64,000 nt of DNA from Tethya wilhelma. Lineage: Eukaryota; Porifera; Demospongiae; Tethyida; Tethyidae. The translations under genes and the position numbers were made by a program. Shown here piece by piece: positions 24,801 to 39,800 of this stretch. A model generated the notes under the pieces. It did no database searches, was not told the DNA's origin, and saw only the letters and a list, made by a program, of their open reading frames with translations. Where the stretch lies: positions 3,624,097 to 3,688,096 of the forward strand of contig CAXIPT010000005.1 of the NCBI GenBank assembly GCA_964030475.1, in the 5' to 3' direction. Numbering within the stretch: position 1 is the first letter of the stretch; each line of letters opens with the position of its first letter.

Positions 24801-27800
24801 GAGCTCTGTTGTCTTCAACTTCTGTACCTGACCTAGATATTCTTGGCAGATGTGGTAAATTAGTCAGGGGTGATATGTGGTGGAGGTCAGTACCAATGCT
24901 AACTGATGAGGCAATCGTATCCCCAGTGCGAGGGAAGAGGCTACCTGGAGGAGTAGTGTCGTCACTTGACAGTACAGATCTGCTTGTTTGCTGTAGATTA
25001 GCAACATTGATTGGTTTCGCAGCACCACATGCAGAACACCTTTCCTGCAGAGAAGGATTTTGGACATAGCACACATCACAATACCATGATCCAGGTGGTG
25101 AAGAAAACTTTTCAGAGAGACTTTTTCTTGTAGTAGAAATTTGCTGATTATCAGAAGTGGCCTTTGCAGAGCTAAGAACACAAGAATCAAATACTTCCTT
25201 GAACTTTTGGGCAGAATCTGAATGTTTAAATCGTACAGCGAATTTCTCAGGCTTGCGAATTTCATCAGCAAAATCGCATGGAGTGTACCATGTCCAAGAC
25301 TTGTCACTACCCTGGTTAGGCACAAGGGTCATTTCTGGAGTAATAGAGTGATTACAACAAACTTTGAGGACTTGATCTCTTCTCATAAGCACACGAGCTT
25401 TGTTTGTGTGCTTGTTCATTAGTATCTTTATGTCTCCAACACCTCTTTCCTTCCACATAGTAACAGTGAACCGGTAAAGCTTTGCACGATGTGAAAATAG
25501 TGTCAATTCATTCTCTTCTCCAGAACATACTTGAACTTCAGGAAGAGTAACTAGTGGCTCAAACTGAACATCAGCTTCATCATTAGAATCATCAGTATGT
25601 GAAGACTGAAACAACGCATCACCTGCTCCTTGAAACCCTTTGGTTGCATCAGATTGGAATGGAATTGTAGAAGGTGATGCAGCTACATCAGCAAATGAAA
25701 GTGACGTGTGTGAAGTAATACTAAAGAATTGTGGTTTGGTACCTTCATCAATGCTATGCTTTAAGCTACTGGTGTTTTTTTCAATCTCCGCTGTTGGCTG
25801 ATGAATCTCTGGCAATGAATGCAGACTTTCTTCTTGAGTGCCAGTTTGATCCTGTAAGCATCCTCGACAGCCAGGGCAAGGATCAACCTTTTCATAATTA
25901 TAAAATGTTTCAGGCAACATGAATTTTGTAGCTAATTCTACTTTTTCTCGTGATGGAAATTCAATTCCTGTAATCTGAACATCATCATCATCATCATTCG
26001 TAACTTGTGGACGATCGGTGGAACTTACGGCTTCTGTGGAAGGAACAATTGGGGTATCTGATAAAAGATTTCGCACACAAGCATCAAATACTTTCTTGAA
26101 AGTCTGAGCAGTATCGCGTTCTTTAAACTTGACGGCTAGTTGTTCTCTTTTACAAGTTTCATCTGAAAACTCTGCAGAAGTGTGCCATACCCAAGCTCTA
26201 TCACTATTTGGTAACAGGGTTAGCTCCATTTGTGGCTGCAAATAGTGGTTGCAACAAACTTTTAACACTTGTTCACGTCGCATTAGCAATCTTACTTTAT
26301 GTGACAGATTGTGTTTGAGGATTTTAATGTTGCCAACACCTTTTTCCTTCCACTGCCCAACACTATTATCAAACCTGTACAGCCTGGCACGATGAGAAAA
26401 TAACACTTCTTCACTTTCTTCACCAGTTATTACATCTGTCTCCTCTAGACTTACTAAAGGCTTGAAATACACATTAGGTTCAACCTCAACAGATGCATCA
26501 ATACTGTCAGATTGAGTGGCAAATACAGTAGTGGGGGCAAAGGTAGATTTAATGCCTTGGAAACTAGGATGAGTTTCACCCGAGTTATCTTCTGAGTCAT
26601 CAGACTTTTGAGTAACACTTGATGGTAAAGTAGTAGAAAATGTGGGTTGGACAGTTGTGCTGAGTGCAGGAAAAGACAGAGTAGTTAATGATGAGGACTG
26701 AGTGAAGGGACTGTCCTTTGAAGTAGTACACAAATCAGTGGAATTAGGTTCAACCTCAAGAGATGCACCAAGCTTGTCAGATTGACTGGCAAATAAAGTA
26801 GTGGGGGCAAAGATAGATTTGAAGGTACTAGGAAAAGATCGCTGAGTTTCGCCAATGTTATCTTCTGAATCATCAGAGCTCCGAGCAACACTTGATGGTA
26901 AAGTAGTTGAGAATATGGGTTGGACAGTAGTGCTGTGTGCAGGAAAAGACGGAGCAGTTAAGGATGAGGAGTGAGAGAAGGGACTGTCCTTTGAAGAAGT
27001 ACACAAATCAGTGAAATCTGCTTTAGCAGCAGGTGGACCAATAGGAAACAGCAAACTAGATTCACTTATTTTGGAAAGAGAGAGGCCAGATATCTTCAGT
27101 CCACCACGTAGATCACCGACCGAAGGAAACGAAACTGTAGGAAGACTAGCTCCTTCAATCTTTAGCCCACCATGTGCACCAATTACAGGAGTGCAAGGTG
27201 CCACTGAAGAAGAAACATTCCCTTGTGGACTTACCATAGAGTCAAGTCTCTTGCTATTGCAAGCAACACAATTTGGAGCTGATGAGTCATTCACAACATA
27301 GCAAGTATCACAACTCCAGCTGCCCTGCTTCAGACCAAGATTGAAATGCAAATCTAAAGAAGGATTAGCTGGTGGTAGGTGACTACCTTCCTCACTTCTG
27401 CTATCTTCTTTCTGTTCTGCAATATTGGCAATGCAGTGTGTAACTACACTATGAAAAAGCTTAGCTGTTTCTGGTTGTTTAAACTTGATTGCTAGTTTTT
27501 CAGGCTTAGATACACCATCTGCAAAATCCTGAGGTGTATACCATGCCCAAGAGGAAGTTCCTCCACTAAATGGTGTAAGTGACATGTCTGGTGTAATGTA
27601 GTGATTACAACACAGTTTCAACACTTGATCACGTCGCATTACCAGCCTCACTTTAGAAGATACCTGATGCTTGAGTATCTTCATGTCTCCTACACCCCTC
27701 TCTTTCCATTGTGAATTATCATATCGATAAAGCTTAGCTCTGCTAGAAAACAGTACTGTCTCACTTTCTTCTCCAGTCTTGATATCCTCTGCTAATGGAA

Positions 27801-30800
27801 GTGAAACAATGGGAGTAAAGTCAATGTCACCATCTCTGCTTGTGTCAAGGTGATGCTCTTCAATTGAAGTGCTTTTCACTTCTCTATCAGGATTGATACT
27901 GAAAGGTTTAGGTGCCAGTGTGCTGACAGACACATCACCCACTTTCAGTGGTGACTCAGAACTTTGAAAACATTCTCCAGATGAATGTTTAGGTGTATCA
28001 AATAGTAAAGAAGACAGCAACGGGAATCTTTGTGGTATGTTAGATGCTGTTGTACATGAAGGAGCACTAACACTCAAATTTGGTTGAACATCTGTGTTCT
28101 GATATATTGATGCACTAGGAAACATTGGAAGGGGCTGAAGAGAAGACATTGACACTGTGGTTATGGATGGAAAGCTGGTACTAGTTGAAACATCAATAGC
28201 AGTCAGTGAAGCTGGTGAATCTGTAGATGAAGGTCCAGCAAGTGAAAATGAAAAGGGACTAACTTTAGGGAAAAACTGACTTGTTGCATTGTTAGTACTA
28301 CTGTGTAAACCAAATGGTAGAGTAGTAGTAGCAGATACAGTACCTGGCTTGGGTGGAAAAGACATGCCTGGGCTAGCACTAACGCTTGACGGCATAGCAA
28401 CATTAGGAACAAACGTAAAAGGTGCACTTGCTGTGAAGTTGAATTGAGGCAATGGAGTTTCACTGGTCAAAATTGTATTTTGGTCCCTAAAATCATATCC
28501 AGATGTTGAGACATTAGAGACTGCTGCCAATTCACCTTGACTGATACCAAAGCTACCACCAAATGTTGATGTGGTGCTAGTTGTATATGTACCTTGAAGC
28601 ATGGTGGAACGAGAGGAAGAAGCATCTCCTGGTGACTGATATTTCACAGAATACACAGAAGAACTGTCTGTTCTTAGATTGGGGCTTCCATCCAGGGATG
28701 TCTCCTGGTAACTGTAGTCATGTTGTTGCTGTGGAAGTTTATCAGAGGCCTTAGCTTGCTCCGGTGAACTTGCCAACTTAAGCTTGATCTCCTCCATTTC
28801 GTCCTATTAGTTAATAAATTAATTTCATAAAATACGTATTACGAATAACTACTATACACTACAAAAGTGGCATAACCCGTAAGACTACACACCTGAGCTA
28901 GTTAGTGTATTTACAATGGGCTATACTAATAATGCAGAGACATATTCTCCATGGTCGTACGAAGCAGAATATCACAAGCCTTGTTCCCAGTTTCCTCCCT
29001 TTTGATTATTTCTTTCAAAATACTATCGAAGGAAATATTTGCTAAAGAGGAGCCTGAGGAATACAATGTATCGCTACTTCTGTTGTAAGTGGTTGTCCCA
29101 TACCACACCACATCGCTAAAGTAACCTTACCTGCAATTGTCCTAGGTAGGTCTTCATTGATGACAATTGCTCTTGTTTCTTTTTTAGAGATTCAGCTAAA
29201 TCTTTAGAAGTAACAGTGTTGGAATGCATTGACTGATCCTGTACAAAGAAACAGATACTCCCTAATAAAACCAATCAATAATAAATTAATGATCCAAAAC
29301 CACTCACAATGTCTGGTAGAAATGGGATGTCACTACGTCCAGATGGAGTGGAGTGTTGAGGTAACATTGAAGTTGCTTTATAATCCAAACGACATACCAC
29401 TATTATAAAAAAAACATCCTTAAATTTTAGTTAGTAAACACTAAACAATAGCAAGTGCTTTAATGTGAACAGATATTGTTTTTTTAATTTTATATACACA
29501 CAGCTACGTAAGTCATTAATTACACACAGCTACTGCTTCAGATACAGTAGCAATGTACAAGTACCGTATAGCGGGAAATTTTTGTATGGTGGAAATTTTC
29601 GTATATTTCGTATGCGGTTCGAATATACGAAAATTAAAACTACGAAAATTTAACTTCCGCATTTAATTTATATGAGTGCGCGCCGCGTATACGAAATTTA
29701 AAACTACGAAAAATTCTTCTGGCGCGTTTATACGAAATTTTGCACCAACGAAAATTTCCCGCTATACGTTATTTGACATATCTATTGCAATAGTAATTAA
29801 GATGAATGAAAAATGGGGGGAATCCGGAAACTCAACTTTGGAAGAGCTAGGAAGATACTTAAATGAATGAGCACTAAAGGTGTTTGCTTAACCCTTGGTG
29901 CCCTAGCAATATATACAATATGCGTGCTCGTACATGACAAACAGTGGGCCTAGCAGAGGACACTGAACAACCGCTCTTGATGCCTGAGGCTACACAAAAA
30001 ATCAACATTCTACCATACACATATAGAATAAAAAAAAGAAGAAGAAGAAGAAGAAGAAGAAGAAGAAGAAGAAGAAGAAGAAGAAGAAGAAGAAGAAGAA
30101 GATGGGGAAAATTGGAGGTTTGGCATAATTTTATTTGATACCCTTAGTGATGGTTATAGGGCATATTTTTGGGCTCATTAGAAAGAGAAAGAGTTAAATA
30201 ATAACTTAAGAAGCCTTTTAGTGCCAAGTGCTCAGTTGTTGCAGAGTTATTCGTGTGAATAATTATTATTTGTATTGCGCTAATGGGCCATCCGTGCAAA
30301 TCCTATGTACCCACCGTACTGGGAATATCTTTTACAAGACTACTATTAAGCGTGATTTTGAGTTGCTTTGGTATTTTTAAGTTGAAAGAAGGGTTCTAGC
30401 TAGCATTTATTATAATGCAAGGTCTCAGCTATAAGGGGGGTTCCATGGAACCATAGGAACCCCCTGGATCTGCCACTGATGCTGCATGAATACGATTCTA
30501 TAGATGTAGAGTAAATAACTTTCTTTGTAGTGCATGAGAGCTAGAGTGTGTGAGTGTTTACCTGGAGATTTTTCACATTTTGATAAGAGCTCTTCAAGTT
30601 CTTGTTGCTGTGCGATCAATTTATCCTTTACACTCTATTAAGGGTCATCAATATACAAGCACATGGATATGTTTGTTTTATATACCATATAGCGGGTAAA
30701 TTTGGTGGGTAATATAAAATTTAGTGAATTCACATTTTTGCGTGATTGGCAATTTTAAATTTGGCGATTTAATTCTGCACACTGCATTGTTTATATGCAG

Positions 30801-33800
30801 GCGCATGTGTGCGTATAAAACTATTTAGCGGTTTGCAGAATAATTCACCAATCCGCCAAATTTGATTCTCGTCAAATTTACCTGCTATACAGTAAATTCG
30901 ATCAACTTACAACACTATCAGTTGTCCTTAAATGGCCAAGAGCAAGAGTAGTCATCTCTAGAGCTTTCTTGAGATTAGTCTGACGTATTTCCTTTCCCTC
31001 CAGAGAATCCAAATCACTACATTGTGCCTTCATGATGTATATCTGTTGTTTTGTTCGAGAGTAAACAATCATAAGTCAGTCAATTTTCTCTTATGGCTAG
31101 TTAGCACATCATTTCCTGATCAAAAACAACAAATCGAGCACCTTAGTGTAAGGTGTTAAACACTTGCTTTATGTACGCAATGTCCATGAGGTCAAGTCAG
31201 TAGTAATTTGTGGTAGAAAATAAATGGCTTTAGGGTAATTGCTGGACTGCCTCAGATCTATGTGACACTTGCATGTACAGCACAATAGGAGGCCACAGCC
31301 TATATCACATCACATGTCTATGTTGCATCACTATGAACCCACAAATTTACTACATGACAATGACATTTTACTACATGTTTAGTGACATCTCACGGAGTAC
31401 ATCTTCATAGGATTGGTTTCATTATAGTTTGGTCAAATTGACACATAGTCTACAGTTAAACATTGTCAAAATGCCACAGGTTAGGAAACTTTGATGAATT
31501 CAATAGATAATTGTTGTCAGCTTTTTCAAAAGCAAGGATGAGCACACTTTCATTATGGACTTTATCTATGCAATAACTAACCTGTGATTGATTCCAGACA
31601 GCTTGAGGAGTATCTACCATTGCATACAACTGCAGTGCCGTAGAAAAGTCCTGCTCATATACAGCAGCAGTAGCTAAAGACATCCTGGCTTCAGAAAGAA
31701 TACTCATGCTTCCATCACTTGCAGCAAACACAGGAGAAGTAAGGCCAGTCCACTTTTGTTTAAAAGCTTCAACTGGCAAGTTACAGATTATTGTCCAGTA
31801 ATGAGAACTCCGCTTCAACAGCATCTAAATTCAAAATACAGTCACCACAATATCAATGATTAAGGAAAGCACAGCTACCACAATTACTCATTCTAATAAT
31901 TTGAACATATCAAATAACTCAAATGGAAAATTTGCACATTGATTTCCTTCCAACATTGCAAACAATAACCTAGCTAGCCTTTTGTGTATTATGTGGCCAC
32001 CTCTAGGCCAGAAAAAACCAGTACTACTCTACAGCTAGAGGTTTCACGGGGTTTAACTTTCACAAATGTCTCTCGTTAAACACTTTGCATGAGCTGTGCG
32101 ATGTCCATATATACACATATATTATGTTGCAGAGAATTTCGCCAATAAAAACTTTAATGGACACTCCACAGCCTTTCTGCACGTAAGCTTAAAGCTTGCA
32201 ATAAGCTACCAAAAAGCTGAAAGAAGCAAGTTTTTAAGCAGTCTTTGTAACTAAACAGAAAAAGTCGTAGCTACTTAGCATTATTGCATGGATAAGCATT
32301 TTTAGAATTATGCACATCACCTACATTACGTAATTGTGTCACTTCCAGTAGTGAGTAGGCGAAATGAGTGTAGGCAAACATTATGAAACCTCCTAAACTG
32401 AACAGTCTTTGAGAAATTCATGCAAAGAATAAAAAGAAAAGTAGGATGAGGAAGAGCTAAATAAATAATAATAAATAATGCCAAACTCTCAACTTTTGCA
32501 GTTATTCTGAGCCATCTTGATCCTATGTACCACTACTACCACACTGGTTTACAGAACCACTACAGGTTGCACATCTGTTTAGTGCTACTGGATATATCTA
32601 CTATGGTGTCAGTTTTAGCCAACCGGGAAAGATGATTAACTATAATCCAAAAAAAAACTGGAGCTAGTACAAGAAGTTGTCTTACAACAAAATATAGCTA
32701 GAATCTTTTTTAACAAAATCAAACTCTACTTTGTAACCTTATAAGCGAAATGGCAATACAATTATTCTGTGAGATAACTATATACACTTTGAGAAAAGTT
32801 TTGCTGAGGAAAAATTTCCGATCTGTATGCTAGCAAATACTTTAGCTTTGATGTTTTATATATATGGTGACTCTAGCAAGCCATTTGCAAACAGGTAAAC
32901 ACTTAGTTTTAGCTATACTTCACCAGTTTAAGACAAGATGACAGTCTATATGAAAATGTTTAGCTGTTAAATTGCTAGACAGTATACAGATGACAAATCA
33001 AGATCAACTAACCGACACAATACTTCGATAATTTGAACTTTGGGATTTAGCAGATATTTCAGCCTGCATCCAAGAGAAGGTATAGTCAAAGTTACATGAT
33101 GTGAATAGACACTTAGATTACCTTTTTCTTGAAATGCCTGGCAAGAACTACTAATTGATCTATGTCAAGTTGAAGAGGTCGGCATCCTCGAATAATGGCC
33201 AGGTTGGTTTGAACACTTCTCTTCACAAAAAAACTTTCATGAGTTCTATATATAAGGTACAGATAAATCTCAAAATGTGAAGTGCAACAACAACAACAAA
33301 CCTTAGGTTGCCATCCAGCATCTTCTTCATATTGTTCCACCAATCCACTGAATCTGAGTTAATTCTGATACAACAGGGCACAAAAGTACACATAATCTCT
33401 TGTAATGAAAATGTTGCTGAAGCACCAAAAGCAGAAGTCTTCAATGTGGTTGCTTCAAACTGGTTGGAGAGAAGAACTAGGAAAGCCTGTAAAGACACGT
33501 GTCAGAAGTGCATGAATAGGCACTACATACAATTATGTCATGCATTACATACACTACAGTAAAGTGCATGAGAGTAATTGGGGAGGGAGCAGAGGCCACC
33601 GAAAAATAGACAGGGAGAAAGTCATGCATAGAAAGTCCCCATGAGTGACATAAGCTATACTGCATAATACAGTCAGGTAATCAGGTCTAAGCTATTAGAA
33701 TGAAATAAGAAACAGACTCTGCTTGAAGTATTTTTATTTTCAGCAATTAATCTTCACAGAGAAATTCTGGGAGCAGGGCCAGAGTACACACATACGTATT

Positions 33801-36800
33801 ATGGAAGCTGACAAGACTGTCAAGGAACAACTTTTAAAACATATAGTACCTCAATATCATACAGACAGAGAGAAGATGGATCATTTCTAGAAAGATCTTG
33901 AACATATAGCTTTACTCCAACAAACAATGGTTCCAACCATTCTGAAACTGCATTATGGCAGATAATTGTACATACGATACAAATTGAGTGCATACTGTAT
34001 ACCAAAGTTATGTAATGGGATACCTGGTGGATCCAAATCTAAAGCTTTGTAAGACAAGCAGAGCCAAAGAAGGGCTTCTACATTGGATCCATATCTGTAC
34101 ACGAACTCTAGAAACGTAATATTTAATAAAATACAATAAATATAGGCTCTAGCTCCTTGAAAAGGTATACTGTATGCTGATAATACTCAGCAAAGAATGA
34201 TACTGACCAGTTGTAGCCAATTCAATCCTGAATTTTGCACTACAGCTATAATTTTTCTTATTGTGCAATGTTCATTTCTTGGTGACCACTGGCAAAAATT
34301 TTAACCACAAGAATTTTATGTCGAACTCTAAACTGTGTTATTTACAAAATTCACACATGCCTCCAAAAAATTTGAGCAGAAATGCACAAACACACATTAT
34401 GAACACAGTTTAAAGTGGGAAACACTATAGGGCTAATACATGGTAACAAATACCTTTGTCACAAAGTGCTAGATCCTCCGGCAGAGGAAGTTCAAATGTC
34501 AAGTCCACTAGATTATCACTGGCTAGAAAAGACTGCACACAATAACAGCAAATTAGACCATAATTATACATGTAGAACTTTGCACTTAAAGAAGGCTTAC
34601 CTCCTGCAAGGAATACTCAACATCTAGCTGGTCACCAGTGTAAACCTACAATTGAGAACGTTTGAATTTGAAAGGAATGTGTACATAGATGAAGGGTAAG
34701 GTTGAAACGTTCATATACATGTACAGTATACGATACAGTGCCAACAAATTACAATGAAATGGTGAGTAACAACAGCTTCATCTTATATGACAAATAATTG
34801 TTCATGAAACAAAGGTATTCGTTGAAACTTTCCCAGCATGAACTTGAGCTTTTTTGAATCATGCTAGAATGGCTTTGAGAAGAAGATGCGAGTGACTCTA
34901 GAGAGGAACTAACACATAAGAGACTGCTTTTCCCAACTTGCTTTGACTGACTACTTTAGCTTGTGGGCAGTACTACGTATATGTTCATTATTGATAATTT
35001 GATACCTATATCCAAATACCGGGTGATAGCTACATATACAGATCAGAGGCACAAGTAATTTGCTCTGAACACAACAATCAATATCATCAGTAAGAGTGGA
35101 GATATTGGTTGTGCTTCTGGTATATACCACTTTTACACACCAATACAAGTATACTTGAGATATACATCCTAGTACACACGGTTACGAGAGAAGTTGGAAA
35201 AACACTTACAGAACTTTCTCCAAACAGCATCTTGATCAAACTCAGCTTCCCATCCTAATACCAAAATAACATAAGGATTGGCATTAATATTTACACTGGC
35301 AAGAAAATGGTGTAGGGCCTATATAGTGCCTTTACTCCTATCGTTAGATTAGTTCAGTTTGATAACAATTGTTTTTAGCTTGTTTTTACTGCACATGGTT
35401 CTTAATTCTTCCCACAGATATTGTGTATAAGCTTTTGAGTATAAACTAGTTTATACTCAGCTAGACTTTTACTGTTAGTAGAGAGCTACATTAGAGGGCC
35501 TCTACAGAGAACAGAGAAGCAAGAACTAATTGCCAAAAATCAAGTATCAGAGCAAATATCAGAGATGGGGTAAAACTGGTTATTGCATGTTGTGAGTACT
35601 GTTTCTACAATACACCAAAAATATGAAGCTACCTTGTTGTGGATATACTTTGGAAGTTGTTGCAAGTAGAGGATTCCCTTACTAGATGCAATGATACTGA
35701 GAAGTCGACCTACAATGAAAGAAAATAAACAGTTATGTACAAAGGCTATTAATAAAGAGAGGTTCTAGTGCAACACCATGCAAACTAAAGTATTATAACT
35801 GCAAGACAAACTTTGAAGCAATAATTTTAACAGTGGTATAACTTCTGCATGTACAAAGTTATCAGTAATGTATCTGAAGATAATATATACAAGTAACTTA
35901 ATGCAGACTGCATAAAGGGAATACAAACCGTACAAAGTTGCTGTAGAGGTCTCATGCACAATTGATCTTACCAACAGTACTCAGTCTAGAACAAGCTGCT
36001 CTGTGCCATCTTTCCATGAAACTTTTTGAAGCAAACGCTTGAGTTGAAGATTCTTCTATAATTGGAGGTGTCACTTTCAAGGAGGCCAGCAAACACAACT
36101 CACCAAATTGGAACTAAACATATTCATACACATTATTATATCAGCACAATAAGTACTTGACAGAAAATAATATAGAAGGATGGTTTTTAAACCTATTAAT
36201 ATCGATAATAGATTTGGCCAGTTAAGAGAGGATTTACATTACTCTGAGTTTGACAATGACCACTGCAATCATGGAAATTTCCCACTAATACTTACATAAT
36301 TTGCACTCAAAGTACTATCATTGCTGGTGCTTGCAGAATGTCCGCCAAGAAAAAGGTAACAAGCAGCCATATAATAAAGCTGACCACAGAGATCTCTAAT
36401 TGACACTTGATAGAGGGATGGCACAATGGAAGGGATGGACTTGAACATAAGCAGAGCTGTGAACAAGACTTTGTCAAACCTGTAATTAGTATACATACTA
36501 ATAAGTTTTTACTCAATCACTAATATCGCATCATCACTTACTTGACAATAAACCTGCGGCACTTTATCAAACACTTCTGGTCACAAATAGTAGCAGTGAG
36601 ATGAAACATAAAGCACAATGACTCCAACAGAGTAATCAATACTTCCAAAATCTTCTCCGAATCAGTACAGCCTACAGAGCAGACGGGCAGCTAACTTACT
36701 TTCTAGGTAAATTTTGTGAGCAATAACACACTAGTACAATCTACTAGCATGATGTTTAATATAATTATAAGTGTAATATTCATTGAATCTTTTCTTGACA

Positions 36801-39800
36801 GATCTTGCTTGGTCACAGCACCCAGAGGTATCTAAGTACTTGTTGTCAGCCAAAATAATGTTGACTTGTAAGCATCCTTAGTGACCAAATTAATCGTACA
36901 TAGGGCATGCAGGGTTGCAGCTGGAGCCCTCAAGCCTACTGTTTGTCATTTATGAGCATGCAGTGTATTATTAGGATGCCAAGGGCATTATTGGTGGTCA
37001 TCACGTTCAATAATTATCAAGATAAACTTTCCTGCATGCAATAATTACACAACAGTTGTTGAATTAGTGCACACAAATGTAAGGGTGAAACTTACTTGAC
37101 GATTTCAGATGAAGGTAGTACTTCTGTAGAACCGAAGAAAAAAGTAATTCAAATGGGCAACTTAAAGGAACTGTGTCACTATATAAGCGGTGTTTTGTTA
37201 CTATAAATGGGTTGTAAACAGAAACCTTACAGTATTAAGTGCGCATTACGCGAGCTACTTAGGCTTGTAATAACAGCTGACCACGTAGTACTATTACGCG
37301 AGTAAAAGCAAAGTGCGCAATACACGAAGTAGTATGCAAACGTTCCCGGACGTGGTACCCGCGTATCAACAAAAAACGTCACAAAACGTCATTATTTTTA
37401 TTTTTAGCAACAAAACACCGCTTATATAGTGACACAGTTCCTTTAATGTGTGAACCTAACAAGCAATATGACAACAGCTCTACTGTACGCTTACTTCAGC
37501 AGTTTCTAAAACACAACTCTGCCATGGTAGGCTGTCACAGAAGCAAGCTTTGCTTCCCAAAAGTTGAGAGTACTCAAAAGCTTGGCTAATTTTACCTAAT
37601 TATAGAAGAATTACAGTTAATATGATAATCAGTTACAAATTTATAACGTACCAGATTTTAAACACTGCTTCACATAATGAATATGCACATGGATGTCACT
37701 CGAAGAAAATGAACGCTGCAATGTAAAACATTAAACAAAATTAATATGAAATATACATTATTAATATCTTATCATGAAGATTCATGTTTGGAGTGATCTT
37801 GAGTCATGCTAGACAAGAACTATATGGCCACTCCCATACACAGCACAATAGATACATAGGAAATATTGCTTTAACAGTTTTGGACTAATGTTAGCGGCAT
37901 GAAAATTACAAACACAAGATGATCTTGACTATATCGATTGAAATAGCAAAAGTTTAGCAAGCGAAAATTTTAGTGCCAAAATTCCTCATGTACTGTAGTC
38001 TCTAAGTAATGCTAATTAAAGGTGCTATTGCACGGAAGCGGCAACTTTTTGAAAAAATGGCCCAAAAATCAATACTGAAATTTCATTGGTTGAAAATACG
38101 TCATTGGAATGCAATTTGCGCTCCTATTTTCGCGTTGACTCCAACGTACGCATAATTTTTCTTTGTGACCACGTGGCAAGCTGCAGCTATTTGACATACT
38201 TATATGCTTAGACTTACACTCATTTAGCTTCTTTCTTCCCCGTTCCTTCTCTTGGTGTGCTTCTACTGGCATCATGTCTTGTAAGCGTTCAAATTCAAAC
38301 TGCACGTGGTCGCACATTTTTAATACACGCATATTATTCTATGCACATTATGGCTTCACTACGCGGTGTAAATTACTACGCGTACAACTTCCGTGCAATA
38401 GCACCTTTAATCAATATATAAAAATATATAAACTACAACTGCTCTCCGTGAATGCTACAAGCTTCAGCAGTTCGTAAACATGCTATTTAGCTATAACAGG
38501 AATTTAAATGTAAATACACAATTTACAACCTATACCAACTTCATCAATAATTGCATAGATATTAACATTATCTCACTGTATATTCTATTTGTTCAGAGGC
38601 AAGGCTAGACAAATGAAATTTTGAATCCAACCAACAGTAGGTACTCTAATTCAAAAGTTGTAAGCCATTTTCTCTTTGTGTTGTCCTCTGGAAGGTACTT
38701 AGGTACTTAGCTATCCTTAGAAGTACACAAAGTACCATGTCGTCTCCTCCCAGTACAGTCTTGTCAGTCTCAGCCAGTTCAGAGCCTCATTGCTGGGCAT
38801 GATTTGCCAACAAAAACATTGCACACGTATAGGTATTATTGCCATTTTGCAAATGCATAACCAGAATCAAATCTGTTTCTGTACAATATTAATAGTGGTG
38901 CAGTGTTTATTTGCATTCGGTGACTTGAAATGGTTTCACAACCGTAACAAGTGTGCAAACTGTGACTATAATCTTAGAAGCAGTACTTCAAGATTCAAAA
39001 TGCTACTACTGTAACTCATCACGTACTTCACAGGTAACATGTCAACGACAAAATTTACCTTTTGGACTGGATTCTCCTCCAAAGGCATTAATCCTTCCAA
39101 TAGCCTAATCTTTTCCTATTTATAAGGGGAAAAAACATAATTGCAAATACCTGAAAACCTAGCTGAGCTACATAGAGCAAGCAAGGAAGCAGGATCTGGG
39201 AACAAGGCTAGGCACATGTGCACTGTACAGCAAATGAACTAAACAAACACAGACACTAGAGGAAAAAATTTCAAGTGATGGTAGTCAGTCTTAGCCGCAA
39301 AACAGAACACAAAATCCTTGCCATACCAGCCTACTCACAACCTGTTTGTTCCTCAAAAGTAATATGTAACATAACAACACTGACACAGGGCAGCTCTGTT
39401 CACAGGCTTGTACCATTACAAAATCAATACAAGTATATACTTCACAAGGGCTTACATTCAGTTGCACTACCACAGGATGGTCATTAGTAGTAGAGGATTG
39501 AACTTTAATGAGAGAATACTGCTTAGGGGGAGAAAAAATTTAGTTAGTAGATCACAAGATCTTTCATAACAGTACAGTACACATATTGAAACAATACTCA
39601 AAATGATTCAACTCTGCTATCTAGAGTTCTGGAGTATAATTTGATAAAGAAACAGGAAAGGCATGGATAGCCCACATGTATAAAGCAAGTACCATAGACT
39701 TGAACTATTTAGCACATGTGCTTATATTGGCTAGGATACTACTGCATAGCAGGAGAGTTTTGCAGGCTTTGACATTTATGGTTTCGCGGATCACAATCTA

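Noticed and set aside
29944..30138. Arg-rich open frame
   Set aside because: Produced by translating the GAA microsatellite at 30036-30102.
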